This document shows, piece by piece, positions 33,765-43,330 of a DNA stretch of 64,000 nucleotides. The DNA is from an uncultured Bacteroidia bacterium. Lineage in GTDB: Bacteria; Bacteroidota; Bacteroidia; Bacteroidales; ML635J-15. Made by a program: the position numbers and the translations under genes. Every line of letters begins with the position of its first letter. Position 1 is the first letter of the stretch. The notes under the pieces are model-generated. The model was not told the origin of the DNA. It did no database searches and was given only the letters and a program-made list of their open reading frames with translations. The stretch is from the NCBI GenBank assembly GCA_902776565.1, contig CACYQN010000010.1, positions 1 through 64,000 of the forward strand, read 5' to 3'.

Positions 33765-34121
33765 TTACTCTTCGCTATTAAGTTTGTTGAATGATTCAAT
33801 AATTTCTTCCAGTTTGAAATTCAAGTTTTTCAACTCCATAACGGAGTTTTCCATCTGTTCGTTTTTCTTGGAGATATTGATTTCGTTGCTTATTGTTTTA
33901 TATACAAAATTCAATAGTGCTAATACAACGATGTCACGGTCGTCCGTTAAAATTCCCGTTGAGGCTCTTCTCTTCTGTTCTATAAACGAGTTCATTACCT
34001 TTTCCGACTTCCTAAGTATCATTTCCTTTTTGTCGTCGTCTTTGGGAATGCTGAGTTTATAAGCCCTGCCGTCAATAGTGAGGCTTATTGTCCTTGTCGT
34101 TATGTTGTCGTTGTATTCCAT
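33765..34121 (-). CDS. zapA: cell division protein ZapA
   Basis: 118 residues. N-terminal globular part with ISLTIDGRAYKLSI, then a helix and coiled coil (VVLALLNFVYKTISNEINISKKNEQMENSVMELKN split over ~63-110). ZapA bundles FtsZ filaments at midcell. It follows the small coiled-coil gene by 10 bp and precedes 6S RNA. Confidence 0.85.
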   Translation of the reverse strand: MEYNDNITTRTISLTIDGRAYKLSIPKDDDKKEMILRKSEKVMNSFIEQKRRASTGILTDDRDIVVLALLNFVYKTISNEINISKKNEQMENSVMELKNLNFKLEEIIESFNKLNSEE

Positions 34122-34131
34122 TTTATTCTAA

Positions 34132-34431
34132 CTACTTTTTTAAAAGAGTAATGCAGCTATCTATTTCCCGTATTATTTTGTTGATCTTCTGCTTGGCTTC
34201 CTTGTTGCCTTCCGATAGCGGACTGCTGAAGGCTTGAGCCAGCTTCAGGTCGTTATATTTTTTTTCTATCTCTATTAATCTCTCTTTCTTTATGTTAAGT
34301 TCTATATTCAAATTCTCGTTCTCTTTTGTCAATTTGGCATTCTTTTCAATGAGCGAATTGCAATAGGATATAATCTTGTCCACATTGGAACTCAGATTCT
34401 CAATTTGTGTCCTATGTTCATTTTCTCCCAT
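34132..34431 (-). CDS. small coiled-coil protein paired with zapA
   Basis: 99 residues from the ATG at 34431 (a TTG 7 codons upstream also lies in frame). Nearly all of it is a predicted coiled coil (IISYCNSLIEKNAKLTKEN, heptad Leu/Ile). It is adjacent to zapA in the same operon, so a division-associated role like ZapB is plausible; there is no direct sequence proof. Confidence 0.65.
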   Translation of the reverse strand: MGENEHRTQIENLSSNVDKIISYCNSLIEKNAKLTKENENLNIELNIKKERLIEIEKKYNDLKLAQAFSSPLSEGNKEAKQKINKIIREIDSCITLLKK

Positions 34432-34518
34432 TTTTTTGACCAAATTTTTCAATCTGCAAATTTATTGCATTTTCTTTAAAAAGAAAAGACGATTTTGCTG
34501 TTTTTTGAAAACTTTTTT

Positions 34519-34640
34519 TATGGTTTGATAGTCAAAGGCTTGAAGGCTAAAAGGCTAACAGACTGACAGCCTTGCAGTCTTGCAGACATATGGGCTGGTC
34601 TTCCGTTAGACTTCTCTTCTGCAAGACTTTTAGCCTTTTT
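34519..34640. repeat. AGACTG/AGGCTAA modular repeats
   Basis: Short units such as AAGGCTAAAAGGCTAACAGA, CAGCCTTGCAGTCTTGCAGA and TTAGCCTTTTTGCCC. They fill the 34432-34763 spacer; no gene is seen. Confidence 0.6.
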
Positions 34641-34763
34641 GCCCATTAAATAGTAAATTACTATTCGTTTCCGTATAGCATTATAATAGGTTTCATATTG
34701 TTTGATGTTGTTAGTTTTAGCTTTCAAACCATCTTAAACTCATAAACTTATAAACCATTTAAC

Positions 34764-37700
34764 TTACTTTTCGTTTCCGTCTAGCATAATAAACGCCGCC
34801 CAGTATCTTGGATTCTCAAAGCCGACCGTTGTCTTGACTTTGTTTTGTGCTGATAGGAAAGCTTCGCGTTTTGACATTCCTTTGGTAAGGTTCGTGTAGA
34901 ACTCGGTCATCATCAGAAGGGTAGCATTGTCGTCTACAGGCCAGAGGCTCATTATGATGGTACGCGCACCAGCCTTCTTAAAACCGCGTTGCAGACCGAA
35001 AACGCCTTCGCCAGTGATTTCGCCGAGGGCTGTCTGACAGGCTGAAAGCACCACAAGGTCGGTCTTGCGCAAGTCCATAAAGCTGATTTCCTTGGCGGTA
35101 AGAATACCATCCTCAACGCCTTCGGGCAAAGGCTTGTTTTGCCAAGCGTAGTTTGCACCCGAGAGCAAAAGTCCCGACTGAATTAGCGACTGGTCGCCCG
35201 ACAACTTTTCGTCGGTTGGAAGGAAGAAGCCGTGTGTTGCGATGTGCAAAACAGAAATGTCGCTACCCGACAACGCCTTGAACGATTCCTCGTTTGCCTG
35301 CGAACCTTCGTATAGCTGCGATTTTATGCGTTTTTTCTTCAGTTTGCCGACAATGTCTTCCACTTCTGTCTTTGTGCCGGGCAGATAATTTAGACTGCCT
35401 CGTTCTTCGTTGCGGTTGAAGTCGGCAAACGATGTGTATGATGTGGCGCTACGCGTTGAGTATCTGTCGCTTTCCTGTTTCATAGTTGTAGTGTCGCTAT
35501 CGTAGTATATACCGCCATAAAGGACTGAATTTTTGAATGGCTTTGGCATATAGTCCATTGCAAGGAAGCGGGTTGAAGATACACGGTAAATTTCATACTT
35601 GTCTGAAATGGTCTTGCCGTTGCCGGTTGGAGCATATTCTACAGCAATCTGGTGCAACATTCCCGATGGGGCAAAGTAAATGCGTGGATTTTCGGGGAAA
35701 TATTTCTCCAAAGGTTTCCATAGCATATCGTACAATCCTTTGGACTCGTAGATTCCTTGCCGTTTTGCTGCGACTGTGGTTGCGCCACGGTTTTCGTCAT
35801 CGGTTGATGTTTCGTTTTTTGCAGGTGCTATGCCACGCTGCAACTTTTGCAGTTCAAACTGGTTGAAAAGCGGAACGCATACAGGGGCTTCCATATTTTT
35901 TGTAAGCACAAGTGCCAGATATTTTATTGTGTCGTCTTCGGAGAAGCTTGAGAATTCTATTGCTACATCGTTTGGCTTAAGAGAGTTCTGGACTTCTTTC
36001 CAGTCAATCTTAATAAAGTGTGTTACATCGCCGAACTCCTTGCTCTTTTCCACAACTCGTCTTTCTAACTTTTGGATTTCGTTTTCTAACGAATCACAAT
36101 TGTATACGCGTTCTGCAATAGGTTTTTCAAGTTCCTTGTTTAATTGCAAGTGTGCAGTTTTCAGTGTTTCATATTCAGAAATTAATGCCGTATCACCGCT
36201 TTCCATTATGGTGTTGGTAAGGCTTATTTCGGATGCGAGTAACAAACCTTTGGTAATCAATTCTGTATCGTATGAGGTTTTTGTTGCAAGTGTGTCGTTT
36301 TGCGAATTGGATAAATATCCGAGGTTGTACAAGAAATATAGGTAGTTTGCATTCCAGAAGGCTTCGCGTTCGTGCGATGTCATAAATGAAAAGTTATTTA
36401 TTAGGTTATTTTTGAAGATGTCAGTTGCTGTTTGATTCAACTTAATAGCGTTTTGAATGTCGCCCATTGAAAAATATATTCTGCTTATAATATGCAGCGA
36501 TTGTGCATAGTCAATATGTTCATCGCCGAAGTTTTTTTTCCTGATTTTCAGCGCTTGCATACAATATTTCAATGCAGTTTCAGAATCGCCAATATCATTA
36601 TAAGTTACGCCAATATTATTTAGGGTAGATGCATAATCGGGATGCTCTTCGCCTAAAACTATTTTATAATTTTCCAATGCTTGCAATTCATATTTTATAG
36701 AATTCTGGTAGTCTTCCAAATCATTATATGTACAGCCAATATTATTCAGTAGTGTCGCAATTCCGTATGTATGGTTCTCCTTGAAAATGTTTTTTCGTAT
36801 TTCTAATGCTTCTATATAATATTTCAAAGCATTTTTGTGGTCTCCCATACCAGAATATGCTTTGCCAATACTATTTAGTGATGTTGCATAATCGGGATAT
36901 TCCACTCCATAATTTTCCTTTATTATTTCCATCGCTTTCATTGTATATTTTAATGCATTCTGGTAGTCGCATATGTTGAAATAGATATCACTGATTCTAA
37001 GTAATGAGTAAGCATAATCTATGTTTTCCTCTCCAAAAGCCTTTTTATAAATTTCCAATGCTTGTAATGAATATTTCAATGCTATTTGATTGTTTCCTAA
37101 AAAGAGGTATGTATAACATATATTGTCTAATGTGCCTGCATATTCGGGATGAACTTCTCCTATCGTGTTTTTTTGTATTTCTAATGCTTTAAAGGAATAT
37201 TCCAGCGCTTTTGTATAATAGCCAATATTGTTGTATGTGATTGCAATATTACGTAAAGTTGTCGCATAGTCAGGGTGCTGTACCCCTAAGATTTTTTCCC
37301 TTAATTCTAATGCGAGTTCATAATAATGCAATGCTTTCTGGTAATCGGTCATAGCATCGTATGCTCTACCTATATTATCCAATGCCAAAGCACACTTGGA
37401 ATCAGATTCACCAAATGATGCTTTATATATATTATATGTTTTGATAAAATATTCAATAGACTGGGCATATTTTCCCATGGCACGATAAACAACGCCAATA
37501 TTATTTAATGTTTGGGCATATTTGGGGTCGTTTTCTCCTAATAGATTTTTTCTTATTACCATTAGTTGTAAGAAATGTTTTAGAGCTTTGTTATAATCAC
37601 CAAGGCTTTCGTATGTACAAGCTAAACGATTCAATGTTTTTGTATAATCAATATTATTTTCTCCTGATTTTTCTTTTTGTATCAGAATGGCTTCTTCGAA

Positions 37701-37850
37701 ATAAGGTAAGGCAGAATTGTAATCTCCAAGCTTAAATAAAGACAATCCTACATTTGATATGGAATCGGCATATTTTAATGAGTCTGCTATTTGTGAGAAA
37801 GCGACATTGCACAGGAGTGCGAGGAAAAAGAGGTGGAATAATCTTTTCAT
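34764..37850 (-). CDS. exported TPR-CHAT protease-like protein 1
   Basis: 1028 residues. Signal peptide (1-19, NVAFSQ), then about eleven 42-residue TPRs of the kinesin-light-chain type (residues ~20-490; repeated GDYxxALxYxxxALEIRKxxxGExHPDYAxTLNNIG, shown in pieces). A linker is followed by the CHAT caspase-like domain (~700-1028): catalytic His873 in HIATHGFF and Cys938 in LSACQT. CHAT-TPR proteins are known as regulated proteases in defence and cell death, but those are cytosolic; this one has an export signal and no neighbouring effector. Paralogue of the next gene. Confidence 0.9.
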   Translation of the reverse strand: MKRLFHLFFLALLCNVAFSQIADSLKYADSISNVGLSLFKLGDYNSALPYFEEAILIQKEKSGENNIDYTKTLNRLACTYESLGDYNKALKHFLQLMVIRKNLLGENDPKYAQTLNNIGVVYRAMGKYAQSIEYFIKTYNIYKASFGESDSKCALALDNIGRAYDAMTDYQKALHYYELALELREKILGVQHPDYATTLRNIAITYNNIGYYTKALEYSFKALEIQKNTIGEVHPEYAGTLDNICYTYLFLGNNQIALKYSLQALEIYKKAFGEENIDYAYSLLRISDIYFNICDYQNALKYTMKAMEIIKENYGVEYPDYATSLNSIGKAYSGMGDHKNALKYYIEALEIRKNIFKENHTYGIATLLNNIGCTYNDLEDYQNSIKYELQALENYKIVLGEEHPDYASTLNNIGVTYNDIGDSETALKYCMQALKIRKKNFGDEHIDYAQSLHIISRIYFSMGDIQNAIKLNQTATDIFKNNLINNFSFMTSHEREAFWNANYLYFLYNLGYLSNSQNDTLATKTSYDTELITKGLLLASEISLTNTIMESGDTALISEYETLKTAHLQLNKELEKPIAERVYNCDSLENEIQKLERRVVEKSKEFGDVTHFIKIDWKEVQNSLKPNDVAIEFSSFSEDDTIKYLALVLTKNMEAPVCVPLFNQFELQKLQRGIAPAKNETSTDDENRGATTVAAKRQGIYESKGLYDMLWKPLEKYFPENPRIYFAPSGMLHQIAVEYAPTGNGKTISDKYEIYRVSSTRFLAMDYMPKPFKNSVLYGGIYYDSDTTTMKQESDRYSTRSATSYTSFADFNRNEERGSLNYLPGTKTEVEDIVGKLKKKRIKSQLYEGSQANEESFKALSGSDISVLHIATHGFFLPTDEKLSGDQSLIQSGLLLSGANYAWQNKPLPEGVEDGILTAKEISFMDLRKTDLVVLSACQTALGEITGEGVFGLQRGFKKAGARTIIMSLWPVDDNATLLMMTEFYTNLTKGMSKREAFLSAQNKVKTTVGFENPRYWAAFIMLDGNEK

Positions 37851-37969
37851 GATATTTTTTGTTTTAGGGTTCTAGGTTTAAATTGTTTGATAATTGTAGA
37901 GTCGTTGCGAGCAACGACATCACAATTGTCCATTATTAATTGTTCATTATCCATTCAAAAAATCGTAAA

Positions 37970-40900
37970 TCAATTTTCGTTTCCGTCTAGCATAATGAAT
38001 GCCGCCCAGTATCTTGGATTCTCAAAGCCGACCGTTGTCTTGACCTTGTTTTGCGCAGTTAGGAAAGCTTCCCGTTTTGACATTCCTTTGGTGAGGTTGG
38101 CATAGAATTCTGTCATCATCAGCAGGGTGGCGTTGTCATCGACAGGCCAGAGGCTCATTATAATGGTACGCGCACCTGCCTTCTTGAAGCCGCGCTGCAG
38201 GCCGAAAACACCTTCACCGGTGATTTCGCCAAGTGCAGTCTGACATGCCGAAAGTACAACCAAGTCGGTCTTGCGCAAGTCCATGAAACTTATTTCTTTG
38301 GCTGTGAGGATGCCGTCCTCAATGCCGTCAGGAATAGGCTGGTTTTGCCAAGCATAGTTTGCTCCTGACAATAAAAGTCCCGACTGGATTAGTGCCTGAT
38401 CGCCGTGAAGTTTTTCGTCGGTGGGTAGGAAGAAACCATGAGTTGCAATGTGCAATACTGGGATGTCACTTCCCGACAGAGCCTTGAACGATTCTTCGTT
38501 GGCTTGCGAGCCTTCGTAGAGAGTTGTCTTTATCTTGTTCTTCTTCAATTTTTCTATAATATCTTCGACTTCGGTTTTGGTGCCTGGCAGATAGTTGAGG
38601 CTTCCGCGTTCTTCGCCTGTGTTAAAGGCGGCAAACGACGAATAGCCAGTATTGCGTGTAGAGTAGCGTTTGCTTTCCTTTTTCATTGTGGTAGTGTCGC
38701 TATCGTAGTAAACGCCACCATACAGGACTGTGCTTTTCATCTGTTTTGGCATATATACCAATGCAAGGAAGCGTGTCGATGATACACGATAAATTTCGTA
38801 TTTGTCGGAAATTAGCTTGCCATCGCCTGTAGGTGCATACTCAATAGCCACCTGATGCAACATTCCCGATGGAGCAAAGTATATACGCGGATTTTCGGGG
38901 AAGTATTTTTCCAATGGCTTCCATAGTATGTTGTAAAGTCCGGTAGATTCGTAGATTCCCTGTCGTTTCGACGAAACTCCGAATGCGCCACGATTTTCAT
39001 CTTCCTTTTGTTCTTCCTGCTTTGATGTGGCTACGCCACGTTGCAATTTCTTAATATCATTCTCTGTTAACAGCGGAACGCATACTGGAGCATTCATACC
39101 TTTTGTAAGCACAAGTGCGACAAATTTTGTAGTGTCGCTTTCCTTATAGTTGGCGAATTCGATTGCAACATCATTCGCCTTCATAGAGTTTTGTATTGTT
39201 TTCCAATCTATCTTCAAGAAATTGGTTACATCGCCGAACTCCTTGCACGATTCCATGACATGCCTTTCTATTTTCTTGATTTCGTCTTCGAGTGAATCGC
39301 AGTTGTAAACACGTTCGTCTTTCGGACGTTCCAGTTCCTTATTGAGTTGGAGATGCATATCTTTCAGATTTTCATATTCTTCAATAAGTGACTGGTTGCC
39401 GCTTTCCATTATTACGTTGGCAATGTTTATTTCGGAAGCAAGCAGCAGACCTTTTGCGATGATTTCGGTGTTGTATGCTGTCGTTGTTGCCATCGTATCA
39501 TTAGGCAGATGCGACATATATTGGATATTTCGTGTGAAGAGGTCGTTCATTTCGTTCCAGTATGCTTCGCGTTCGTGTGCGGTCATGAACGAAAAGTTCC
39601 TTATCAGGTTGTCCTTGTGAATTTCGGTAGCTAGCTTGTTTGTCTTTATTGCATTCTGGTAGTCGCCCATATTGTTGTAAACGAAGCCGATATTGCTGAG
39701 CGAAACAGCATAATATGTATGTTTTTCACCATAAACCTTCTTGTAGATTTCCATAGCTTGCTTATGGTACTTCAGTGCATTCTGGTAGTCGCCCATATCG
39801 TCGTAAATGTTCCCCAAATGTGCTAGTGATGAAGAATAGTCTGGATGTTTTGTGCCAAATACTTTTTTCCTGATTTCCAGTGCCTGGGTATGATATTTCA
39901 AGGCGTTCTGGTAATCTTTTGTTAACCTGTAAATGGTTCCGATGTGGCTTAGCGAATATGCATAGTCTGGATGTTCCTCGCCTTGAAGTCGCTTTCTGAT
40001 TTCCATTGCCTTTTTATAGCATACTATCGCATTCTTATAGTCTTCCAGATTTTGGTAGCAGCCGCCTAAATTGTCAACCGAGGTTGCATAGCTAATATCT
40101 TCATCTGTTTGAATTGATTTTTGTTTCATGATTTCCAGCGCCAGCGAATAATATTTGAAGGCTGTCTTGTAGTCGCCCATGCCACTGTATATTATGCCAA
40201 GATTGTTGTACGACCTTGAAATTGCATCGCGATACGAGTCTCCAAGCGTTACATCCGGATGTTTAATGGCTATATGATAATCGAGTATCTGTTGCCTTAT
40301 TTCGAGCGATTTCATAGTATATTTCAATGCATTCTGGAAGTCGCCGGCTTCTCTATATGCAGAACCTATATCACTAAGTAGGGATGCGTATTGGGGGTCT
40401 CTTTCTCGTAAATCCTTTTCCTTCATCTTTTTTACTTGCAACAAATACTTCAATGCCGTTTGCCAGTCGCCTAAATTGTAATATACATAACATATATTGA
40501 TAATTGACGTTGCGTAGTTAGGGTTATCTACACCCAAAACTTTTTTTCTTATATCCATCGACTGCTTATAGAATTTCATTGCGTTTCTATAGTCGCCCAA
40601 AGCTTCGTATATATAACCGATTTCGTCTAATGTTGATGCATAATCAGGATCTTGTGGAGGGGTTTCGGTGTCGGATTGTAAATATTCTTTCAACTCCTGA
40701 CTATTAAATATCTGTTCTATTGTTGATCCTTTTTTGCCAAGAGTTTTCTTCTGAATGCTAGCATACTGCAAAAAATAAGGCAATCCTTCCTTGTAATTTT
40801 CCATTTGGACGTATAATAAGCCTATGGAGTGTAATGTTTCAGAATACTCGTAAGTCTTTGTGCCGATGTTTTTCTTATATATATCCAGCAACTCCATGTA

Positions 40901-41308
40901 ATATTTCAAGGCAGTCTGGTTATCCTTGTCATGATAGTATGAGTATCCGATACTAAACAGGGTTTCGGCATATTTGGGATCGTCTTTCCCTAGAAGTTTT
41001 TCAATAACTTCCAATGCCGGCAAAAAGTATTTCAATGCAGTATGGTTGTCACCTACAAAGTAAAACATGTCGCCTACAGAGAGTAATGCATCCACATAAT
41101 GCATATTGTAACCGTTGTTGACGCTCTTGGCAGTTGCGATTGCCTTGTCGTACAATTTTACAGCTTCATCGAAATCGCCGAACAATCCTTGGTAATCGGC
41201 ATCGTTCATTTCTTCCTGAAACTTCTTGAAAATGGCTGTGGTGTCTTGTTGCGCAAAAGCAGTGTTGCATAAAAGTGCGAGTAAAACGATAGGTATAAGT
41301 TTCTTCAT
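37970..41308 (-). CDS. exported TPR-CHAT protease-like protein 2
   Basis: 1112 residues with the same plan: signal peptide (1-19, NTAFAQ), about twelve TPRs (~30-590), and a CHAT domain with His957 (HIATHGFF) and Cys1022 (LSACQT). The last ~150 residues are almost the same as in protein 1 while the TPRs have diverged clearly, pointing to conservation of the catalytic end and change of the sensor end. The 119-bp gap to protein 1 suggests tandem duplication. Role unknown; a periplasmic sensor-protease is an inference. Confidence 0.9.
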   Translation of the reverse strand: MKKLIPIVLLALLCNTAFAQQDTTAIFKKFQEEMNDADYQGLFGDFDEAVKLYDKAIATAKSVNNGYNMHYVDALLSVGDMFYFVGDNHTALKYFLPALEVIEKLLGKDDPKYAETLFSIGYSYYHDKDNQTALKYYMELLDIYKKNIGTKTYEYSETLHSIGLLYVQMENYKEGLPYFLQYASIQKKTLGKKGSTIEQIFNSQELKEYLQSDTETPPQDPDYASTLDEIGYIYEALGDYRNAMKFYKQSMDIRKKVLGVDNPNYATSIINICYVYYNLGDWQTALKYLLQVKKMKEKDLRERDPQYASLLSDIGSAYREAGDFQNALKYTMKSLEIRQQILDYHIAIKHPDVTLGDSYRDAISRSYNNLGIIYSGMGDYKTAFKYYSLALEIMKQKSIQTDEDISYATSVDNLGGCYQNLEDYKNAIVCYKKAMEIRKRLQGEEHPDYAYSLSHIGTIYRLTKDYQNALKYHTQALEIRKKVFGTKHPDYSSSLAHLGNIYDDMGDYQNALKYHKQAMEIYKKVYGEKHTYYAVSLSNIGFVYNNMGDYQNAIKTNKLATEIHKDNLIRNFSFMTAHEREAYWNEMNDLFTRNIQYMSHLPNDTMATTTAYNTEIIAKGLLLASEINIANVIMESGNQSLIEEYENLKDMHLQLNKELERPKDERVYNCDSLEDEIKKIERHVMESCKEFGDVTNFLKIDWKTIQNSMKANDVAIEFANYKESDTTKFVALVLTKGMNAPVCVPLLTENDIKKLQRGVATSKQEEQKEDENRGAFGVSSKRQGIYESTGLYNILWKPLEKYFPENPRIYFAPSGMLHQVAIEYAPTGDGKLISDKYEIYRVSSTRFLALVYMPKQMKSTVLYGGVYYDSDTTTMKKESKRYSTRNTGYSSFAAFNTGEERGSLNYLPGTKTEVEDIIEKLKKNKIKTTLYEGSQANEESFKALSGSDIPVLHIATHGFFLPTDEKLHGDQALIQSGLLLSGANYAWQNQPIPDGIEDGILTAKEISFMDLRKTDLVVLSACQTALGEITGEGVFGLQRGFKKAGARTIIMSLWPVDDNATLLMMTEFYANLTKGMSKREAFLTAQNKVKTTVGFENPRYWAAFIMLDGNEN

Positions 41309-41386
41309 ATTATTTATTTTTTTGAAAGGGACGCAACGAATTGCGTCCGTATAATTTTAAATTTATTTTGTTCCTTAGGCGTTTGG

Positions 41387-41489
41387 TTGTGTTTTGTAGG
41401 CTTGCAGTGCGTCGCTTTTGGTCTGCTAGCTTTTTCGCCTGCTGGACTGTTAGCCTGCGAGCCTACTAGCCTTTTAGCCTGTTTGCCTC
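41387..41489. repeat. AGACTG/AGGCTAA modular repeats
   Basis: TAGGCTTGCAGTGCG, GGTCTGCTAGC, GCCTGCTGGACTGTTAGCC and similar, ending at the cysS stop codon. Confidence 0.55.
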
Positions 41490-42980
41490 TTACAAATCCC
41501 ATTCAAATCCGTCCTTCTTGTCCTTGATGTTGAAGCCCAGGGCGGTGAGTTCGTTGCGAATCTTGTCGCTGGTTGCCCAGTCCTTGTTCTGCTTGGCTTC
41601 AAGACGGATGTTCAAGAGGAGGTCGACGGCTTTCTTGTAGGATTCCAGTTTTCCATTGTCGCCACTGTCGGCAACCTGCAGACCGAGAATGTCCTCTACG
41701 AACAGCTTGAACGTACTGCGCAGTTCCTCAAGGTCTTCCTTCGAGATTGTACCCTTGCCATCTGCTACGGTGTTTATTGCCTTTGTGGCATCGAAGAGGT
41801 GCGAAATTACAATCGGGGTGTTGAGGTCGTCGAGTAGTGCTTCTTCGCATTTCTTGCGCAATTCCTTGACGTCCACCGACGAAGCGTCTGATGCGGTAAG
41901 TTTTCCAAGTCTTGCGTATGCTTCCATAAGTCTTGCAAGGCCTTTTTCTGCCGACTGCAGTGCTTCGTTAGAGAAATCGAGAGTGCCACGGTAGTGTGCC
42001 TGAAGTATGAAGAAGCGAATTGTCATTGGCGAATATGCCTTCTCAATCAGTTCCTTGCCTTCTGCGTTCTTGTGCGATGTGCCGTTGAAAAATTCGTCAA
42101 GCGTAATGAAGTTGCCCAACGATTTGCCCATCTTCTGTCCGTCGATGGTAATCATGTTGTTGTGAACCCAGTAGTGTACCGACTCGTGTCCGAGGGCTGC
42201 TGTCGATTGTGCGATTTCGCATTCGTGGTGGGGGAACATCAAGTCCATTCCGCCGCCGTGTATGTCGAATTCTTCGCCCAAGTACTTGGTGCCCATTGCC
42301 GAGCATTCCATGTGCCAGCCGGGGAAACCGTCGCTCCACGGCGATTCCCAGCGCATAATGTGTTCTGGCGCTGCCTTTTTCCACAATGCAAAGTCCACGC
42401 TGCGGCGCTTTTCGCTCTGACCGTCGAGTTCGCGGGTAGTTTCGAGAAGTTCCTCGATGTTGCGACCCGAAAGTTTGCCGTAATGGAAATCCTTGTTGTA
42501 CTTTTCCACATCGAAGTAAACCGAGCCTTCGCTTACGTAGGCATAGCCAGCTTCGAGAATCTTTTCCACAAACTTGATTTGCTCGGGGATATGTCCTGAT
42601 GCGTGCGGCTCAATGCTTGGCGGAAGCACATTCAGTTTTTCCATTGCGTGATGGTAACGGTTGGTGTAGTACTGTGCAACTTCCATTGGCTCAAGCTGTT
42701 CGAGACGAGCCTTCTTTGCAATCTTGTCCTCGCCTTCATCGGCATCGTGTTCGAGGTGACCAACGTCGGTAATGTTGCGCACATAGCGAACCTTGTAGCC
42801 CAAAGCCATGAGCGTGCGGAACAAAAGGTCGAATGTGATTGCTGGACGTGCGTGTCCCAGATGTGCATCGCCATAAACTGTCGGTCCGCAGACATACATT
42901 CCAACGAATGGCGGTTTTATTGGTTTGAATACCTCTTTCATTCTCGAAAGAGTGTTATATAGGTAAAGTTTTCCTTCCAT
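41490..42980 (-). CDS. cysS: cysteinyl-tRNA synthetase
   Basis: 496 residues from the ATG at 42980 (a TTG 8 codons upstream is less likely). Class I aa[18 protein letters not shown] carries the Cys-dependent zinc site and HIGH-type motif; [20 protein letters not shown] carries more zinc ligands; KMGKSLGN is the KMSKS motif. Length and motif order match canonical CysS. Confidence 0.97.
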   Translation of the reverse strand: MEGKLYLYNTLSRMKEVFKPIKPPFVGMYVCGPTVYGDAHLGHARPAITFDLLFRTLMALGYKVRYVRNITDVGHLEHDADEGEDKIAKKARLEQLEPMEVAQYYTNRYHHAMEKLNVLPPSIEPHASGHIPEQIKFVEKILEAGYAYVSEGSVYFDVEKYNKDFHYGKLSGRNIEELLETTRELDGQSEKRRSVDFALWKKAAPEHIMRWESPWSDGFPGWHMECSAMGTKYLGEEFDIHGGGMDLMFPHHECEIAQSTAALGHESVHYWVHNNMITIDGQKMGKSLGNFITLDEFFNGTSHKNAEGKELIEKAYSPMTIRFFILQAHYRGTLDFSNEALQSAEKGLARLMEAYARLGKLTASDASSVDVKELRKKCEEALLDDLNTPIVISHLFDATKAINTVADGKGTISKEDLEELRSTFKLFVEDILGLQVADSGDNGKLESYKKAVDLLLNIRLEAKQNKDWATSDKIRNELTALGFNIKDKKDGFEWDL

Positions 42981-43114
42981 GACTGTAAATTTAATTTTGC
43001 GCAAAGTTAAATAAAAAATTATTATTGTCCGCTAAATTGTGCGCTGTCACAGTTTTTGCATTGCGATGCTGCAAAAACATGCGCCAGCGCTTCAAAACAC
43101 ATACGTTTTTCTAT

Positions 43115-43144
43115 ATATATGCAACCTCTCCGAGGTTGATATAT
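43115..43144. repeat. REP-like palindrome with TCC loop
   Basis: TATAT-G-CAACCTC-TCC-GAGGTTG-ATATA. It has the same trinucleotide loop as the palindromes inside the RAYT gene, with a different stem. The rest of 42981-43283 shows a poly-T tract near 43168 and no gene. Confidence 0.55.
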
Positions 43145-43283
43145 TCTTTCCAAAATCAAGCCTACCTTTTTTTTTTTTTGTTGGTGTAATAATTTGATAC
43201 ACTTGAACTTATGTGGTTTGTTGAAATTTTAGCGGATAACAATAAAAAATTGTCAACTGATACGATATTCGGTTGCTTGAATA

Positions 43284-43312
43284 AAAAAAAGACTGCCCGA
43301 AAGCAGTCTTTT
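43284..43312 (-). terminator. rho-independent terminator
   Basis: AAAGACTGC-CCGAAA-GCAGTCTTT with T-runs on the minus strand, 19 bp beyond the next T9SS gene's stop. The same hairpin recurs at 47884. Confidence 0.9.
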
Positions 43313-43330
43313 GTATCCGCTATTGATATA

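Noticed and set aside
34764..41308. TPR-CHAT genes as part of a type III-E CRISPR (Craspase) or another known defence locus
   Set aside because: No gRAMP/Cas7-11, no effector or gasdermin gene nearby, and both proteins carry export signals.
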